Source: Methylovirgula sp.
GTDB taxonomy: Bacteria; Pseudomonadota; Alphaproteobacteria; Rhizobiales; Beijerinckiaceae
DNA: 7,102 bases
NCBI GenBank assembly: GCA_030040215.1
Contig: JASHUD010000059.1
Span: 1-7,102 of the forward strand
Reading direction: 5' to 3'
Part shown: positions 1-6,301 of the stretch, in pieces
How the letters are laid out: each line of letters starts with the position of its first letter
Numbering within the stretch: the stretch's first letter is position 1
The notes under the pieces: generated by a model
The model's input: only the letters and a program-made list of their open reading frames with translations
What the model was told of the DNA's origin: nothing
Databases searched by the model: none
Made by a program: the position numbers and the translations under genes

Positions 1-177
1 ACGCCCGTGATTACCTCACCGGACGGCGCTACGCGCATCATGCTCTATGGGTTAAAGCTGAACACCGGCGGTGTTGTGTTCGACGAAGCAGGCCTCCGCA
101 GCAATGACTATCGTAATCTTGACGGCCAGTGTCGCCAAGCCAACTTGGGCAGCAACGAGGCGCCCCCGTCTCACTAG
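1..177 (+). CDS. C-terminal fragment of an unrecognised protein (cut by left edge)
   Basis: Reading frame 1 is open from the first base to a TAG at 175-177, giving 58 residues with no start codon needed inside the window. The peptide begins TPVITSPDGATRIMLYGLKL and continues with a mixed, globular-looking composition that contains one cysteine. I recognise no family in it. The open frame and protein-like composition suggest the tail of a real gene that starts left of the window, but a stretch this short could be open by chance. A competing frame from 71 to 265 reads as low-quality, Arg/Ala/Pro-rich sequence and was not preferred. No clear hairpin terminator follows; positions 178-351 hold no other recognisable feature. 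Confidence 0.4.
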   Translation, partial: TPVITSPDGATRIMLYGLKLNTGGVVFDEAGLRSNDYRNLDGQCRQANLGSNEAPPSH

Positions 178-351
178 GCTAGCCCCGCCGCCGCTTCGTC
201 TGCACGCAATGCGGCGGCCGCGCGATGAGCGTCATGCCGGATTGGCGCACGGCGATTGTAGCTAAGAGAGGGAACCGGCCGGCCGTCTCGGTTTCATAAG
301 AGCCGTTGCGAACGGAAGATCGAAGCGTTCACTGACCACGAAAGCGCAATC

Positions 352-612
352 ATGGGCTCGATTATCGCGCTCGCAGTGCCAGCCTATCTTTTCTTGCAGC
401 TTTGGGCCACGCTGCGGTTGGGCGGAGGCTGGAGGCTCGCCTCCTTACCGCCATTGCTTATCGCAATTCCAATCTTTCTGTGGTGCGTTCATGCGCTTGC
501 GGACAGGTCTAATATCTGGCCTTTGACCTTCATTCTGTTCGCGCCGTTCGGAGCAATCTATTTAATTGTAGTCCTCGCATTGTTCCGCCTCTCTCGCGTG
601 AATCGAGTCTAA
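352..612 (+). CDS. Small hypothetical integral membrane protein
   Basis: This 86-residue protein is almost entirely hydrophobic. Three likely membrane helices are visible: about residues 3-21, 29-50 and 56-78. A basic tail (RLSRVNRV) follows and should lie on the cytoplasmic side by the positive-inside rule. There is no cleavable signal peptide and no catalytic motif. I do not recognise a family. The ATG at 352 has no good Shine-Dalgarno sequence directly upstream (the nearest purine-rich run is in AAAGC, close to the start), so expression may be weak. The strong hydrophobic periodicity argues that it is a real gene. It stands alone, 130 bases from its right neighbour. Confidence 0.55.
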   Translation: MGSIIALAVPAYLFLQLWATLRLGGGWRLASLPPLLIAIPIFLWCVHALADRSNIWPLTFILFAPFGAIYLIVVLALFRLSRVNRV

Positions 613-744
613 GCGACGACGCGCTGGACAACGTGCTGTTCATGAAGAGGCAGATGGCGCGCACTCTAAAACCTGCTTTAGAAAACCGATTTTAAGCGAA
701 CTATCCGCTGCCGCGTGGCATTTTCAGTCCAAAGGAGCCTGAAG

Positions 745-990
745 ATGCACAATGCTTTCTATATCTTGACTGCGGCGGCGTTGACGATCTGTATCACGTC
801 TGGCGCATCCGCTCAAAGCTATGACCGATACGTCTCGCCCTACGACTGGCAAGCGGTGACGCCTCCTAGGGGCGGGGCGTGGCAGCAGCCCTGCAACGAT
901 TACACCGAAGGACAGCAGGGCTACATCAATAGCTGCGGCGAATTGATTCCTTCCCAGAATGATCCAGAGGGTAGACCCGGCACCGGTTAG
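745..990 (+). CDS. Small secreted protein with two cysteines, hypothetical
   Basis: The 81-residue product starts at ATG 745, chosen because AAAGGAG at 731-737 sits 7 bases upstream; an earlier in-frame start at 715 lacks such a site and would add residues before the signal peptide. Residues 1-23 form a Sec signal peptide (hydrophobic ILTAAALTICIT, then an ASA cleavage box), predicting a mature protein from Gln24. The mature part is about 58 residues, rich in Tyr, Gly, Pro and Gln, with Cys50 and Cys64 that could form one disulfide in the periplasm. No known domain is recognised. The antisense frames over this gene are rejected as shadows. The role is unknown; a periplasmic or surface location is inferred from the signal peptide alone. 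Confidence 0.7.
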   Translation: MHNAFYILTAAALTICITSGASAQSYDRYVSPYDWQAVTPPRGGAWQQPCNDYTEGQQGYINSCGELIPSQNDPEGRPGTG

Positions 991-1294
991 CAATCGAATC
1001 AGCTAGCTCATAGAGAGTTCCCCAAATGCCGGGGATCGCTGGCGCGCGCCGCTGCGATCGACGACGAGATAAAGACCGTTGCCGTCCGAGTGGCGCCCCG
1101 CCTTCGCGATCGTCGCTACCATTCGCGCTGAGAGTCTGTTTTGAGTCTGCGCCACCCCGCCCCCTAACATTTACCCCAACACCTGACGCGGATTGGTAGA
1201 GAACGAACGCGAACACCTACAGACAGGTCAGGCGTTCAAGTCACTGAAAAATTCGGGCATCGCGAATGGTCGCGCATTTGGGCGAACGCAGGTT
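991..1294. other. Non-coding stretch between small secreted protein gene and tRNA-Ser
   Basis: About 300 bases with no supported gene. The only structures noted are a short AGTCTG direct repeat around 1132-1148 and the weak tRNA-side terminator candidate at 1247-1267. An antisense frame covering 926-1216 is Arg/Ser-rich with no recognisable domain and overlaps the secreted-protein gene, so it was not called. Confidence 0.5.
1247..1267 (-). terminator. Possible Rho-independent terminator of tRNA-Ser
   Basis: Read on the minus strand, ATTCG (1267-1263) pairs with CGAAT (1255-1251) across a 7-base loop and is followed by a run of T (1250-1247). It lies about 30 bases beyond the tRNA 3' end in the correct orientation. 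The stem is only 5 base pairs, so the call is weak. Confidence 0.35.
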
Positions 1295-1384
1295 TGGCGG
1301 AAGGGGTGGGATTCGAACCCACGGCGGACTTTCACCCGCGGCGGTTTTCAAGACCGCTGCCTTAAACCGCTCGGCCACCCTTCC
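1295..1384 (-). tRNA. tRNA-Ser, anticodon UGA
   Basis: The reverse complement folds as a complete class II tRNA of 90 bases including an encoded CCA end (1297-1295). The acceptor stem GGAAGGG (1384-1378) pairs with CCCTTCC (1305-1299), leaving discriminator base G at 1298. The anticodon stem GCGGT/ACCGC encloses the loop CTTGAAA, with anticodon TGA at 1350-1348 reading UCA and related UCN codons. A long variable arm (GCGG ... CCGC) typical of serine tRNAs follows, and the T arm is GTGGG-TTCGAAT-CCCAC. All stems are intact, so the gene should be functional. Its 3' end faces the sparsely coding left part of the window. Confidence 0.97.
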
Positions 1385-1657
1385 TTCGCCGCATCGATCC
1401 CGCGCCGACGATCGGTGCGCTCCACGCAAGATCGCTGATCTCGCCGCGCCGAACCAGTCCTTCCAAGAAACTTTGCCGTGGCATGCGCGTTGACGAATCG
1501 AAACGCAGGCGGAGCCGACTACCCGTGCCGGAGACCCAACACGGACAGTAACCCTAGTTAACTGAAAGTTGATCGCCGTCAAATTTATGGCTTTTGAAGA
1601 TCCCCTCTCCGCCGCAGTTCAATCCTAAGGATGCCGCAATTGGGCGATGAGCTTGTG

Positions 1658-1673
1658 TTAACCAAATGTTTAC
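1658..1673 (+). promoter_or_regulatory. Candidate CtrA-type binding site
   Basis: TTAA (1658-1661), seven bases, then TTTAC (1669-1673) matches the alphaproteobacterial CtrA consensus TTAA-N7-TTAAC with one mismatch. It lies about 170 bases upstream of the outer-membrane protein start. Such motifs occur by chance in AT-rich intergenic DNA, so this is a suggestion only. Confidence 0.25.
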
Positions 1674-1743
1674 TATGGCGATAGGCGGCAGCTACTAAAG
1701 AATCTGTTGCAGATCGGCGACAGAACTTACGAATAAAAATCTT

Positions 1744-1772
1744 TTGTTTGGATTTTTGCTCTTAAGTCTATT
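1744..1772 (+). promoter_or_regulatory. Candidate promoter for first outer-membrane protein gene
   Basis: TTGTTT (1744-1749) and TCTATT (1767-1772) are separated by 17 bases and resemble alphaproteobacterial sigma-70 -35 and -10 boxes imperfectly. Transcription from here would give a leader of roughly 50 bases before ATG 1832. Choice among several AT-rich possibilities is uncertain. Confidence 0.25.
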
Positions 1773-1831
1773 GATGCGCGTTCGAAACCGAATTACCTGC
1801 CTTAGGCTCGAAACTCGTGGAGGGGATATCA

Positions 1832-2566
1832 ATGTTGCGTAGATTTCTCGTCGCATCGGCGCTGGTTTGCGCCGCCGGGGGCACGGCGTTCGCGGCCGAT
1901 CTGCCCAACACCAAAGCGCCGCCGGTCTATACGCCGCCGCCGCCGCCCGTATTTACCTGGAGCGGCCTCTATATCGGCGGCCAGGTCGGCTATGAGTGGG
2001 GCAACACGTCGCCGACGCTGTATACAGCCGGTGGCCCGGTTGGTTTGCCGAGCAGCAGCGAAAGCGGCGTCGTCGGCGGTGGCCATGTCGGCTACAATTT
2101 CCAGTTCAGCCAGTTCGTGTTCGGCATTGAAGGCGACGTCGACGGCGCGAGCTATAGCGGCGGCAACGGCACTGGCTTGGTCGGCTATACCAGCCGTGAG
2201 CCGGTCGAGGCTTCGATTCGCGGCCGGGTCGGCTACGCTTGGGACCGCGTGCTGTTCTACGGCACCGGCGGCGTGGCATTCGGCGATTTCCACGACACCT
2301 ATACGGGCCTTGGCGGGTTCGACAGCTTGTGGCGGGAACGCACCGGATGGACGGCCGGCGGCGGCGTCGAATATGCGATTGATAACAATTGGTCGCTGCG
2401 TGCCGAATATCGCTACACGGACTTCGGCCGTGTGAACGATTTCCTGGTGGCCTCGGCACCCGGCGATACCGCCAGCCGACGCGAAACGGACAATCGGGTT
2501 CAAGTCGGCTTCAGCTACAAGTTCGATTTGTTCGCTCCCCCGGCTCCCATCGTTTCCAAGTACTGA
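1832..2566 (+). CDS. Outer-membrane beta-barrel protein, Omp25/Omp31-like (copy 1)
   Basis: The 244-residue precursor starts at ATG 1832, preceded by GGAGGGG (1819-1825) with a 6-base gap; a GTG at 1817 in the same frame overlaps that site and is rejected. Residues 1-21 are a signal peptide ending in AFA, then the mature protein begins ADLP. A proline-rich segment (about residues 25-39, including five consecutive prolines) leads into VFTWSGLYIGGQVGYEWG, the typical first strand of the eight-stranded outer-membrane barrel family (OMP_b-brl, Omp25/Omp31/RopB type). Later strands show GVEGDVD-like and SIRGRVGYAWD segments, RAEYRYTDFG, and the closing strand VQVGFSYKF. A short tail ending SKY follows. 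It probably has a structural or surface role with no enzymatic activity. It has a close tandem paralogue downstream and its own terminator, so it is likely transcribed separately. Confidence 0.93.
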   Translation: MLRRFLVASALVCAAGGTAFAADLPNTKAPPVYTPPPPPVFTWSGLYIGGQVGYEWGNTSPTLYTAGGPVGLPSSSESGVVGGGHVGYNFQFSQFVFGIEGDVDGASYSGGNGTGLVGYTSREPVEASIRGRVGYAWDRVLFYGTGGVAFGDFHDTYTGLGGFDSLWRERTGWTAGGGVEYAIDNNWSLRAEYRYTDFGRVNDFLVASAPGDTASRRETDNRVQVGFSYKFDLFAPPAPIVSKY

Positions 2567-2589
2567 GTGCGTCGTAGCGTAGTAGGAAG

Positions 2590-2618
2590 GGACCCGGCCT
2601 CGCGGCCGGGTCCTTTTT
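2590..2618 (+). terminator. Rho-independent terminator after outer-membrane protein copy 1
   Basis: A perfect 10-base-pair GC-rich stem, GGACCCGGCC (2590-2599) with GGCCGGGTCC (2604-2613), has a TCGC tetraloop and is followed at once by five T (2614-2618). It begins 23 bases after the stop codon. This is a textbook intrinsic terminator and separates the two paralogues. Confidence 0.93.
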
Positions 2619-2767
2619 GCGACCGCTCGGCTGCGTTGTGCGTGGCGCAATTGGCACAGATCGCAAAATAACGTTCCTTGTTCCGCTTCCCAGCGAAAAA
2701 TCGATTGCCGTGGGCGACCCTTATTGCCACGTTTAGCGATCAATTTTTCGAGAGGGAGGATTCTCCC

Positions 2768-3571
2768 ATGCGCAGAGCGCTTTTAACAACCACCGCCTTT
2801 TTCGGCCTCGCTAGTTCGGCCTTCGCAGCCGACCTCCCGAATACCAAGGGGCCGCCGGTTTTTGCGCCGCCTCCGCCTCCGGTCTTCACGTGGACCGGCT
2901 TTTATGTCGGCGGTCAGGTCGGTTACGAGTGGGGCCGGACGGTTGGTGATCTCTACACGGATCCAGGCGTTTACGTCGAACATTTGCCGGGTTACGATGG
3001 GTCCGGCGTCGTCGGCGGTCTGCACGCCGGGTACAATTATCAGATCAGCCAATTCGTCCTCGGTATCGAAGGCGACGTCGAAGGCTCGAGCTACGATGGC
3101 TCGGGGGCCGATCCCGGCGGAGTCGCGCCCTTCACTTCCTATACGACCCGCATTCCGGTCCAAGGTTCGATTCGCGGCCGAGTCGGCTTCGCCTGGGACC
3201 GCGTGCTGTTCTACGCGACCGGCGGCGCGGAGTTCGCGGACATAGAAAATACCTATGCGTCCCCGGCCTTTGCGGGCGCGGGCTTCCCCTTCGCACTTGC
3301 TCTTCCGGCGAAGCCAGCGGGGTTTGATTCTTTCTCGACTGGGCGCGTCGGTTGGACGGTCGGCGGCGGTGTCGAATATGCGCTCGATCCCAATTGGTCG
3401 ATCCGTGCCGAATATCGCTACACCAACTTCGGCGCATTCAATGAGTATCTGGTGAATACTTATCCGGGGAACTACGTCCACCTGCATGTCTACGACAACG
3501 AGGTGGAAGTCGGATTCAGCTACAAGTTCGATCTCGCGCCGCCGCCAACGCCGGTCGTCGCGAAATATTAA
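2768..3571 (+). CDS. Outer-membrane beta-barrel protein, Omp25/Omp31-like (copy 2)
   Basis: The 267-residue precursor starts at ATG 2768, with the strong GAGGGAGGA sequence at 2752-2760 seven bases upstream; the frame is open 30 codons further but no ribosome site supports an earlier start. Residues 1-20 are a signal peptide ending AFA, and the mature N-terminus ADLPNTKGPP matches copy 1 almost exactly. The same order follows: proline-rich linker, VFTWTGFYVGGQVGYEWG, SIRGRVGFAWDRVLFYATGG, a RAEYRYTNFG strand, VEVGFSYKF, and a short tail ending AKY. It is about 23 residues longer than copy 1, with added residues mainly in loops (for example near residues 175-200), as expected for surface-exposed variation. 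It is a paralogue by tandem duplication and probably an outer-membrane structural protein. Confidence 0.93.
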   Translation: MRRALLTTTAFFGLASSAFAADLPNTKGPPVFAPPPPPVFTWTGFYVGGQVGYEWGRTVGDLYTDPGVYVEHLPGYDGSGVVGGLHAGYNYQISQFVLGIEGDVEGSSYDGSGADPGGVAPFTSYTTRIPVQGSIRGRVGFAWDRVLFYATGGAEFADIENTYASPAFAGAGFPFALALPAKPAGFDSFSTGRVGWTVGGGVEYALDPNWSIRAEYRYTNFGAFNEYLVNTYPGNYVHLHVYDNEVEVGFSYKFDLAPPPTPVVAKY

Positions 3572-3584
3572 AGCCCAGGCAAGA

Positions 3585-3609
3585 GGGCCCGGCCGATCGC
3601 CGGGCCCTT
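3585..3609 (+). terminator. Probable hairpin terminator after outer-membrane protein copy 2
   Basis: GGGCCCGGC (3585-3593) pairs perfectly with GCCGGGCCC (3599-3607) across the 5-base loop CGATC, 14 bases after the stop. Only two T follow, so termination may be less efficient than after copy 1, but position and stem strength fit a terminator. Confidence 0.75.
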
Positions 3610-3700
3610 CGCATGTCGGCGACCGGGCATTTTAGCCGCCGCTTGGCGTGAACCGATCGCTTCAGTTGCAAGACGGAAGCAGGCATGGCATCGCAGCGCC

Positions 3701-5053
3701 ATGACCGACGCCCTCCCCGATTTCAACGCCGATCTCGACAAACCCGCGCCGAAAATCTCCTTCGTTTCGCTCGGCTGCCCGAAGGCGCTCGTCGACAGCG
3801 AGCGAATCATTTCGCGGCTGCGTGCCGAAGGCTACGAGCTTGCAAAGAGCCATGCGGGTGCCGACGCCGTCATCGTCAACACCTGCGGCTTTCTGGACAG
3901 CGCCAAAGCCGAATCGCTCAACGCGATCGGCGCCGCGTTGGAAGCGAACGGCAAGGTGATCGTCACCGGCTGCATGGGTGCCGAAGAAGGCACGATCCGC
4001 GCCGCGTTTCCCAACGTTCTTTCCGTCACCGGACCGCAGGCCTACGAATCGACGCTCGCCGCCGTGCATGCCGCGGTCGCCGCGCCGCACGATCCGTTCC
4101 TCGATCTCCTGCCGCCGCAAGGCATCAAGCTCACGCCGCGCCATTACGCCTATCTGAAGATTTCCGAAGGCTGCAACAATCGCTGCTCCTTCTGCATCAT
4201 CCCGCGGCTGCGCGGCAGGCTCGTTTCGCGACCGGCGGGAGAGGTGTTGCGCGAAGCCGAAAAACTCGCCGCCGCCGGCGTCAAGGAGCTGCTGGTGATT
4301 TCCCAGGATACCGGCGCTTACGGCCTCGATCTCTCCTATGCGCAAAGCGCCTACGCCGGGCGGCAAGTACGCGCCAAATTCATCGACTTGATGCGCGAAT
4401 TGGGTTCGCTCGGTCTTTGGATCCGCCTGCATTACGTCTACCCTTATCCACATATCGATGAAGTTCTGCCGCTGATGGCGCAAGGCAAGATCTTGCCTTA
4501 TCTCGACGTTCCCTTTCAGCACGCAAGTCCCAGCGTGCTGCGGGCGATGCGCCGCCCCGGCGATCAGGAAAAAACGCTGGAGCGGATTAAAGCGTGGCGC
4601 CGAGCTTGCCCCGATCTCACCTTGCGTTCGACCTTTATCGTCGGATTTCCCGGGGAAACGGAGCGGGATTTCGAGGTTCTTCTCGAATGGCTCGACGAAG
4701 CGCGCATCGACCGCGTCGGCGCGTTCCGCTACGAGCCGGTTGCCGGTGCCGCCGCCAACGATCTTCGCTTGCCGGCGGTCCCCGAAGACGTCCGCGAGAA
4801 TCGCTACCGCCGCTTCATGCAGCATCAACAGGCGATCAGCGCGCGGCGGCTCAAAAACAAGATCGGCCGGCATATTGCCGCGATCATCGATTGCGTCGAA
4901 CGCGATCACGCGGAAGGGCGCAGTCAAGGCGATGCGCCGGAAATCGACGGCAAGGTGAAGATCACGAGCCGCCGCCCGCTGCGCGTCGGCGACATCGTCA
5001 CCGTCAAGGTCGAGCGCTCCGACGCTTACGATCTCTTCGCGACGGCAGCGTAA
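3701..5053 (+). CDS. rimO: Ribosomal protein S12 methylthiotransferase RimO
   Basis: This 450-residue protein is a radical-SAM methylthiotransferase that adds a methylthio group to the conserved aspartate (Asp88 or 89, by numbering) of ribosomal protein S12 in the cytoplasm. The N-terminal UPF0004 domain carries the auxiliary 4Fe-4S cysteines Cys26 ([12 protein letters not shown]), Cys62 (VNTCGF) and Cys91 (TGCMG). The radical-SAM cluster motif CNNRCSFC supplies Cys158, Cys162 and Cys165. [10 protein letters not shown] (267-276), GFPGE (315-319) and the [12 protein letters not shown] segment are family hallmarks. The C-terminal part, from about residue 385, is a TRAM domain. Length matches the family (E. 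coli RimO 441). [12 protein letters not shown] and [15 protein letters not shown] favour RimO over MiaB. ATG 3701 is the first start in frame after the upstream stop-free stretch, but has only a poor ribosome site. It stands alone, 129 bases after the outer-membrane gene and convergent with the next gene. Confidence 0.97.
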   Translation: MTDALPDFNADLDKPAPKISFVSLGCPKALVDSERIISRLRAEGYELAKSHAGADAVIVNTCGFLDSAKAESLNAIGAALEANGKVIVTGCMGAEEGTIRAAFPNVLSVTGPQAYESTLAAVHAAVAAPHDPFLDLLPPQGIKLTPRHYAYLKISEGCNNRCSFCIIPRLRGRLVSRPAGEVLREAEKLAAAGVKELLVISQDTGAYGLDLSYAQSAYAGRQVRAKFIDLMRELGSLGLWIRLHYVYPYPHIDEVLPLMAQGKILPYLDVPFQHASPSVLRAMRRPGDQEKTLERIKAWRRACPDLTLRSTFIVGFPGETERDFEVLLEWLDEARIDRVGAFRYEPVAGAAANDLRLPAVPEDVRENRYRRFMQHQQAISARRLKNKIGRHIAAIIDCVERDHAEGRSQGDAPEIDGKVKITSRRPLRVGDIVTVKVERSDAYDLFATAA

Positions 5054-5126
5054 CGCCGCGCAATCGACGGCCTCTGACTTCCGTCTGCCGCAGTACCATT
5101 TTCGGCGATTGCTTCTTACTGAGCGA

Positions 5127-5423
5127 TCACTGCGGCGCGCCGCCCGTGCCTTTGGGCGGCGGGATGACGGGCGTTTCGTCCGGATTCTGTGGCGGCGGCT
5201 GTTTCGTCATTCCGGGATCTGTGTTCGTTTTGGGGGTGATTACACCGTCGCTTGTCGTGGCGGGCGGGTTGACCGGCCCCATGTGCTGCTTCTCCGGAAT
5301 GGTTGAGTTGGGCTTTGCCGCCGAGCCCGGGCTTTGCGCCAGTGCGACTGCCGCAAAGACAAGCACGAAAAGCGCGGCAGCCATGCCGCACGCCTGCGCC
5401 GTAGTTTGAGCTTGGCCGGTCAT
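5127..5423 (-). CDS. Small proline-rich exported protein, hypothetical
   Basis: The 98-residue protein starts at ATG 5423, supported by GGGAG (5435-5431) seven bases upstream. A hydrophobic stretch, about residues 14-28, ends in ALA, predicting cleavage before Gln30; unusually, no Lys or Arg precedes it, so an uncleaved anchor is also possible. The remaining 69 residues include 17 prolines and are rich in Thr, Asn, Gln and Gly, with no predicted fold; they are probably disordered in the periplasm. The segments DGVITPKTNTDPGM and PVIPPPKGTGG resemble a short exported protein type I recall from many alphaproteobacteria, of unknown function (recollection, not searched). It lies 82 bases downstream of dedA on the same strand with no clear terminator between, so cotranscription is plausible. 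It is convergent with rimO. Confidence 0.75.
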   Translation of the reverse strand: MTGQAQTTAQACGMAAALFVLVFAAVALAQSPGSAAKPNSTIPEKQHMGPVNPPATTSDGVITPKTNTDPGMTKQPPPQNPDETPVIPPPKGTGGAPQ

Positions 5424-5505
5424 GGGTTATCTCCCAATTCGGCGGGCCAACGCATGGCGCAACGGTCTGTTCCGCAATCAGAGCGACCCGGTCCCGCCGG
5501 CCGCT

Positions 5506-6165
5506 TCAGGACGCATTTTTATGACCGAGCTCGCGCTTGCGTTCCTGCAGCGCGAGGACCGTCAATCGCTCCTCCATTTTTCTCTCCTGCTGCCGGAACC
5601 AGAGCCAAAAGCCGAATATGGCGCCGACCGCGACAATCAATCCGATCGCCTCGAGCGGACCGCTGACGCGACGCATGGCATTGCCGAAGAAATAGCCTCC
5701 GAAGCCCATGATCGTCGCCCAAGCTATGGAGCCTGCGGCATTGAAAAAGAAAAAGGAGCGCCAATCGTATCTGTTCAGGCCGGCAAGCAGCGCCGCAAGA
5801 ACGCGAAGCACCGCGATGAAGCGGCCGAAAAAAACGATCTTCCCGCCATAGCGCTCGAAGAGATAATGGCCTAGCGCAAGACGATTGGCCGTAAGCCCGA
5901 TGTATCTGCCGTAGCGCGCCAAAAATTTTGCGCCGACGTTTCGGCCGAACCAGAAGCCGCAACTGCCGCCGATGACGGCGCCCAGCGCGGCAAGCCCCAC
6001 CACCAGCGCAATGTGAAGATGCCCCGTCGCGCCGGCATAGATCGCCGCCAGAACAAGGGCGCTTTCGCCAGGCAGCGGCGAGCCGGCCCCCTCCAGCATC
6101 ACGACGAGAAACACTGCGGCATATCCATGCCGCACGATCAGCGATTGGACGTCGATGCCGACCAA
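5506..6165 (-). CDS. DedA family (VTT/SNARE-associated) inner-membrane protein
   Basis: The 219-residue integral membrane protein belongs to the DedA family, whose studied members transport undecaprenyl phosphate or other lipids across the inner membrane and need proton motive force. Visible hallmarks are the re-entrant segment with GAGSPLPGE (26-34, acidic Glu25 and Glu34), GAVIGGSCGFWFGR (62-75), and FFGRFIAVLR, whose Arg115 and Arg121 have the same six-residue spacing as the two essential arginines of E. coli YqjA/YghB. Further membrane segments lie at about 139-160 and 171-190, followed by a charged cytoplasmic tail (about 193-219). The start is TTG at 6165-6163, chosen because AGGAGG (6175-6170) lies four bases upstream; the first internal ATG (residue 23) would remove part of the first membrane segment. 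The protein could instead be called a VTT-domain protein; the exact substrate is not visible. Confidence 0.94.
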   Translation of the reverse strand: MVGIDVQSLIVRHGYAAVFLVVMLEGAGSPLPGESALVLAAIYAGATGHLHIALVVGLAALGAVIGGSCGFWFGRNVGAKFLARYGRYIGLTANRLALGHYLFERYGGKIVFFGRFIAVLRVLAALLAGLNRYDWRSFFFFNAAGSIAWATIMGFGGYFFGNAMRRVSGPLEAIGLIVAVGAIFGFWLWFRQQERKMEERLTVLALQERKRELGHKNAS

Positions 6166-6209
6166 TATGCCTCCTCGCGCGAGCCTTTGGCCCGCGCTCG
6201 CTTTTCCCC

Positions 6210-6215
6210 ATTATA
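6210..6215 (-). promoter_or_regulatory. Candidate -10 box of the dedA promoter
   Basis: On the minus strand this reads TATAAT, a perfect sigma-70 -10 box, 44 bases upstream of the TTG start. No good -35 box lies 16-18 bases further upstream; a GC dyad (6233-6247) occupies that position instead, and a TTGACC lies too far away (30 bases). The promoter may therefore depend on an activator or be weak. Confidence 0.45.
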
Positions 6216-6301
6216 ACGAGATAGGTTCATCGCCCGCTCACTGCGGGTCAAAGAATTTCTACAGATCGTAAGCGTGATATAGCTCAAATCTCACGACGGT
6301 T

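Larger units (their letters stand above)
1385..1831. other. Long non-coding region between tRNA-Ser and the first outer-membrane gene
   Basis: About 450 bases without a supported gene, more AT-rich towards its right end. On the left it should carry the tRNA promoter (minus strand), though no clear boxes were picked. On the right it should carry the promoter and leader of the outer-membrane protein gene. Notable motifs: GTTAAC at 1557-1562, the dyad ATCCT-A-AGGAT at 1622-1632 flanked by two GCCGCA copies (1611-1616, 1633-1638), a CtrA-like TTAA-N7-TTTAC at 1658-1673, and two direct copies of TCGAAAC at 1782-1788 and 1808-1814, 26 bases apart. None is proven functional. Confidence 0.5.

Noticed and set aside
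71..265. 64-residue plus-strand frame at the left end
   Set aside because: Arg/Pro/Ala-rich with no ribosome site; the frame open from base 1 to 177 looks more protein-like.
661..700. Imperfect hairpin with AAAA/TTTT core (CTAAA...TTTAG and GCTT...AAGC) upstream of the small secreted protein
   Set aside because: Stems of only 4-5 pairs with bulges; too weak to call a terminator or riboswitch.
926..1216. 96-residue minus-strand frame between the secreted-protein gene and the tRNA
   Set aside because: Low-complexity Arg/Ser-rich, overlaps the better-supported plus-strand gene, no ribosome site identified.
1193..1582. Protein-like open frames over the tRNA gene (GWDSNPRRTF-, GGIRTHGGLSP- and VAERFKAAVLKTA-type peptides)
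   Set aside because: These are well-known spurious translations of tRNA-Ser genes; the RNA folds perfectly and explains the sequence.
1829..2743. 304-residue open frame antisense to outer-membrane copy 1
   Set aside because: Ala/Arg-rich antisense shadow without ribosome site or domain; it also runs across the terminator.
2783..3487. 234-residue open frame antisense to outer-membrane copy 2
   Set aside because: Antisense shadow; its resemblance to the antisense of copy 1 merely mirrors the paralogy of the sense genes.
3662..4927. 421-residue open frame antisense to rimO
   Set aside because: Shadow frame produced by GC-rich codon usage in rimO; no domain, and rimO carries all the family motifs.
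5519..6211. Same-strand alternative frame over dedA (230 residues, Arg-rich)
   Set aside because: Out-of-frame shadow; the dedA frame has clear membrane segments and family motifs.
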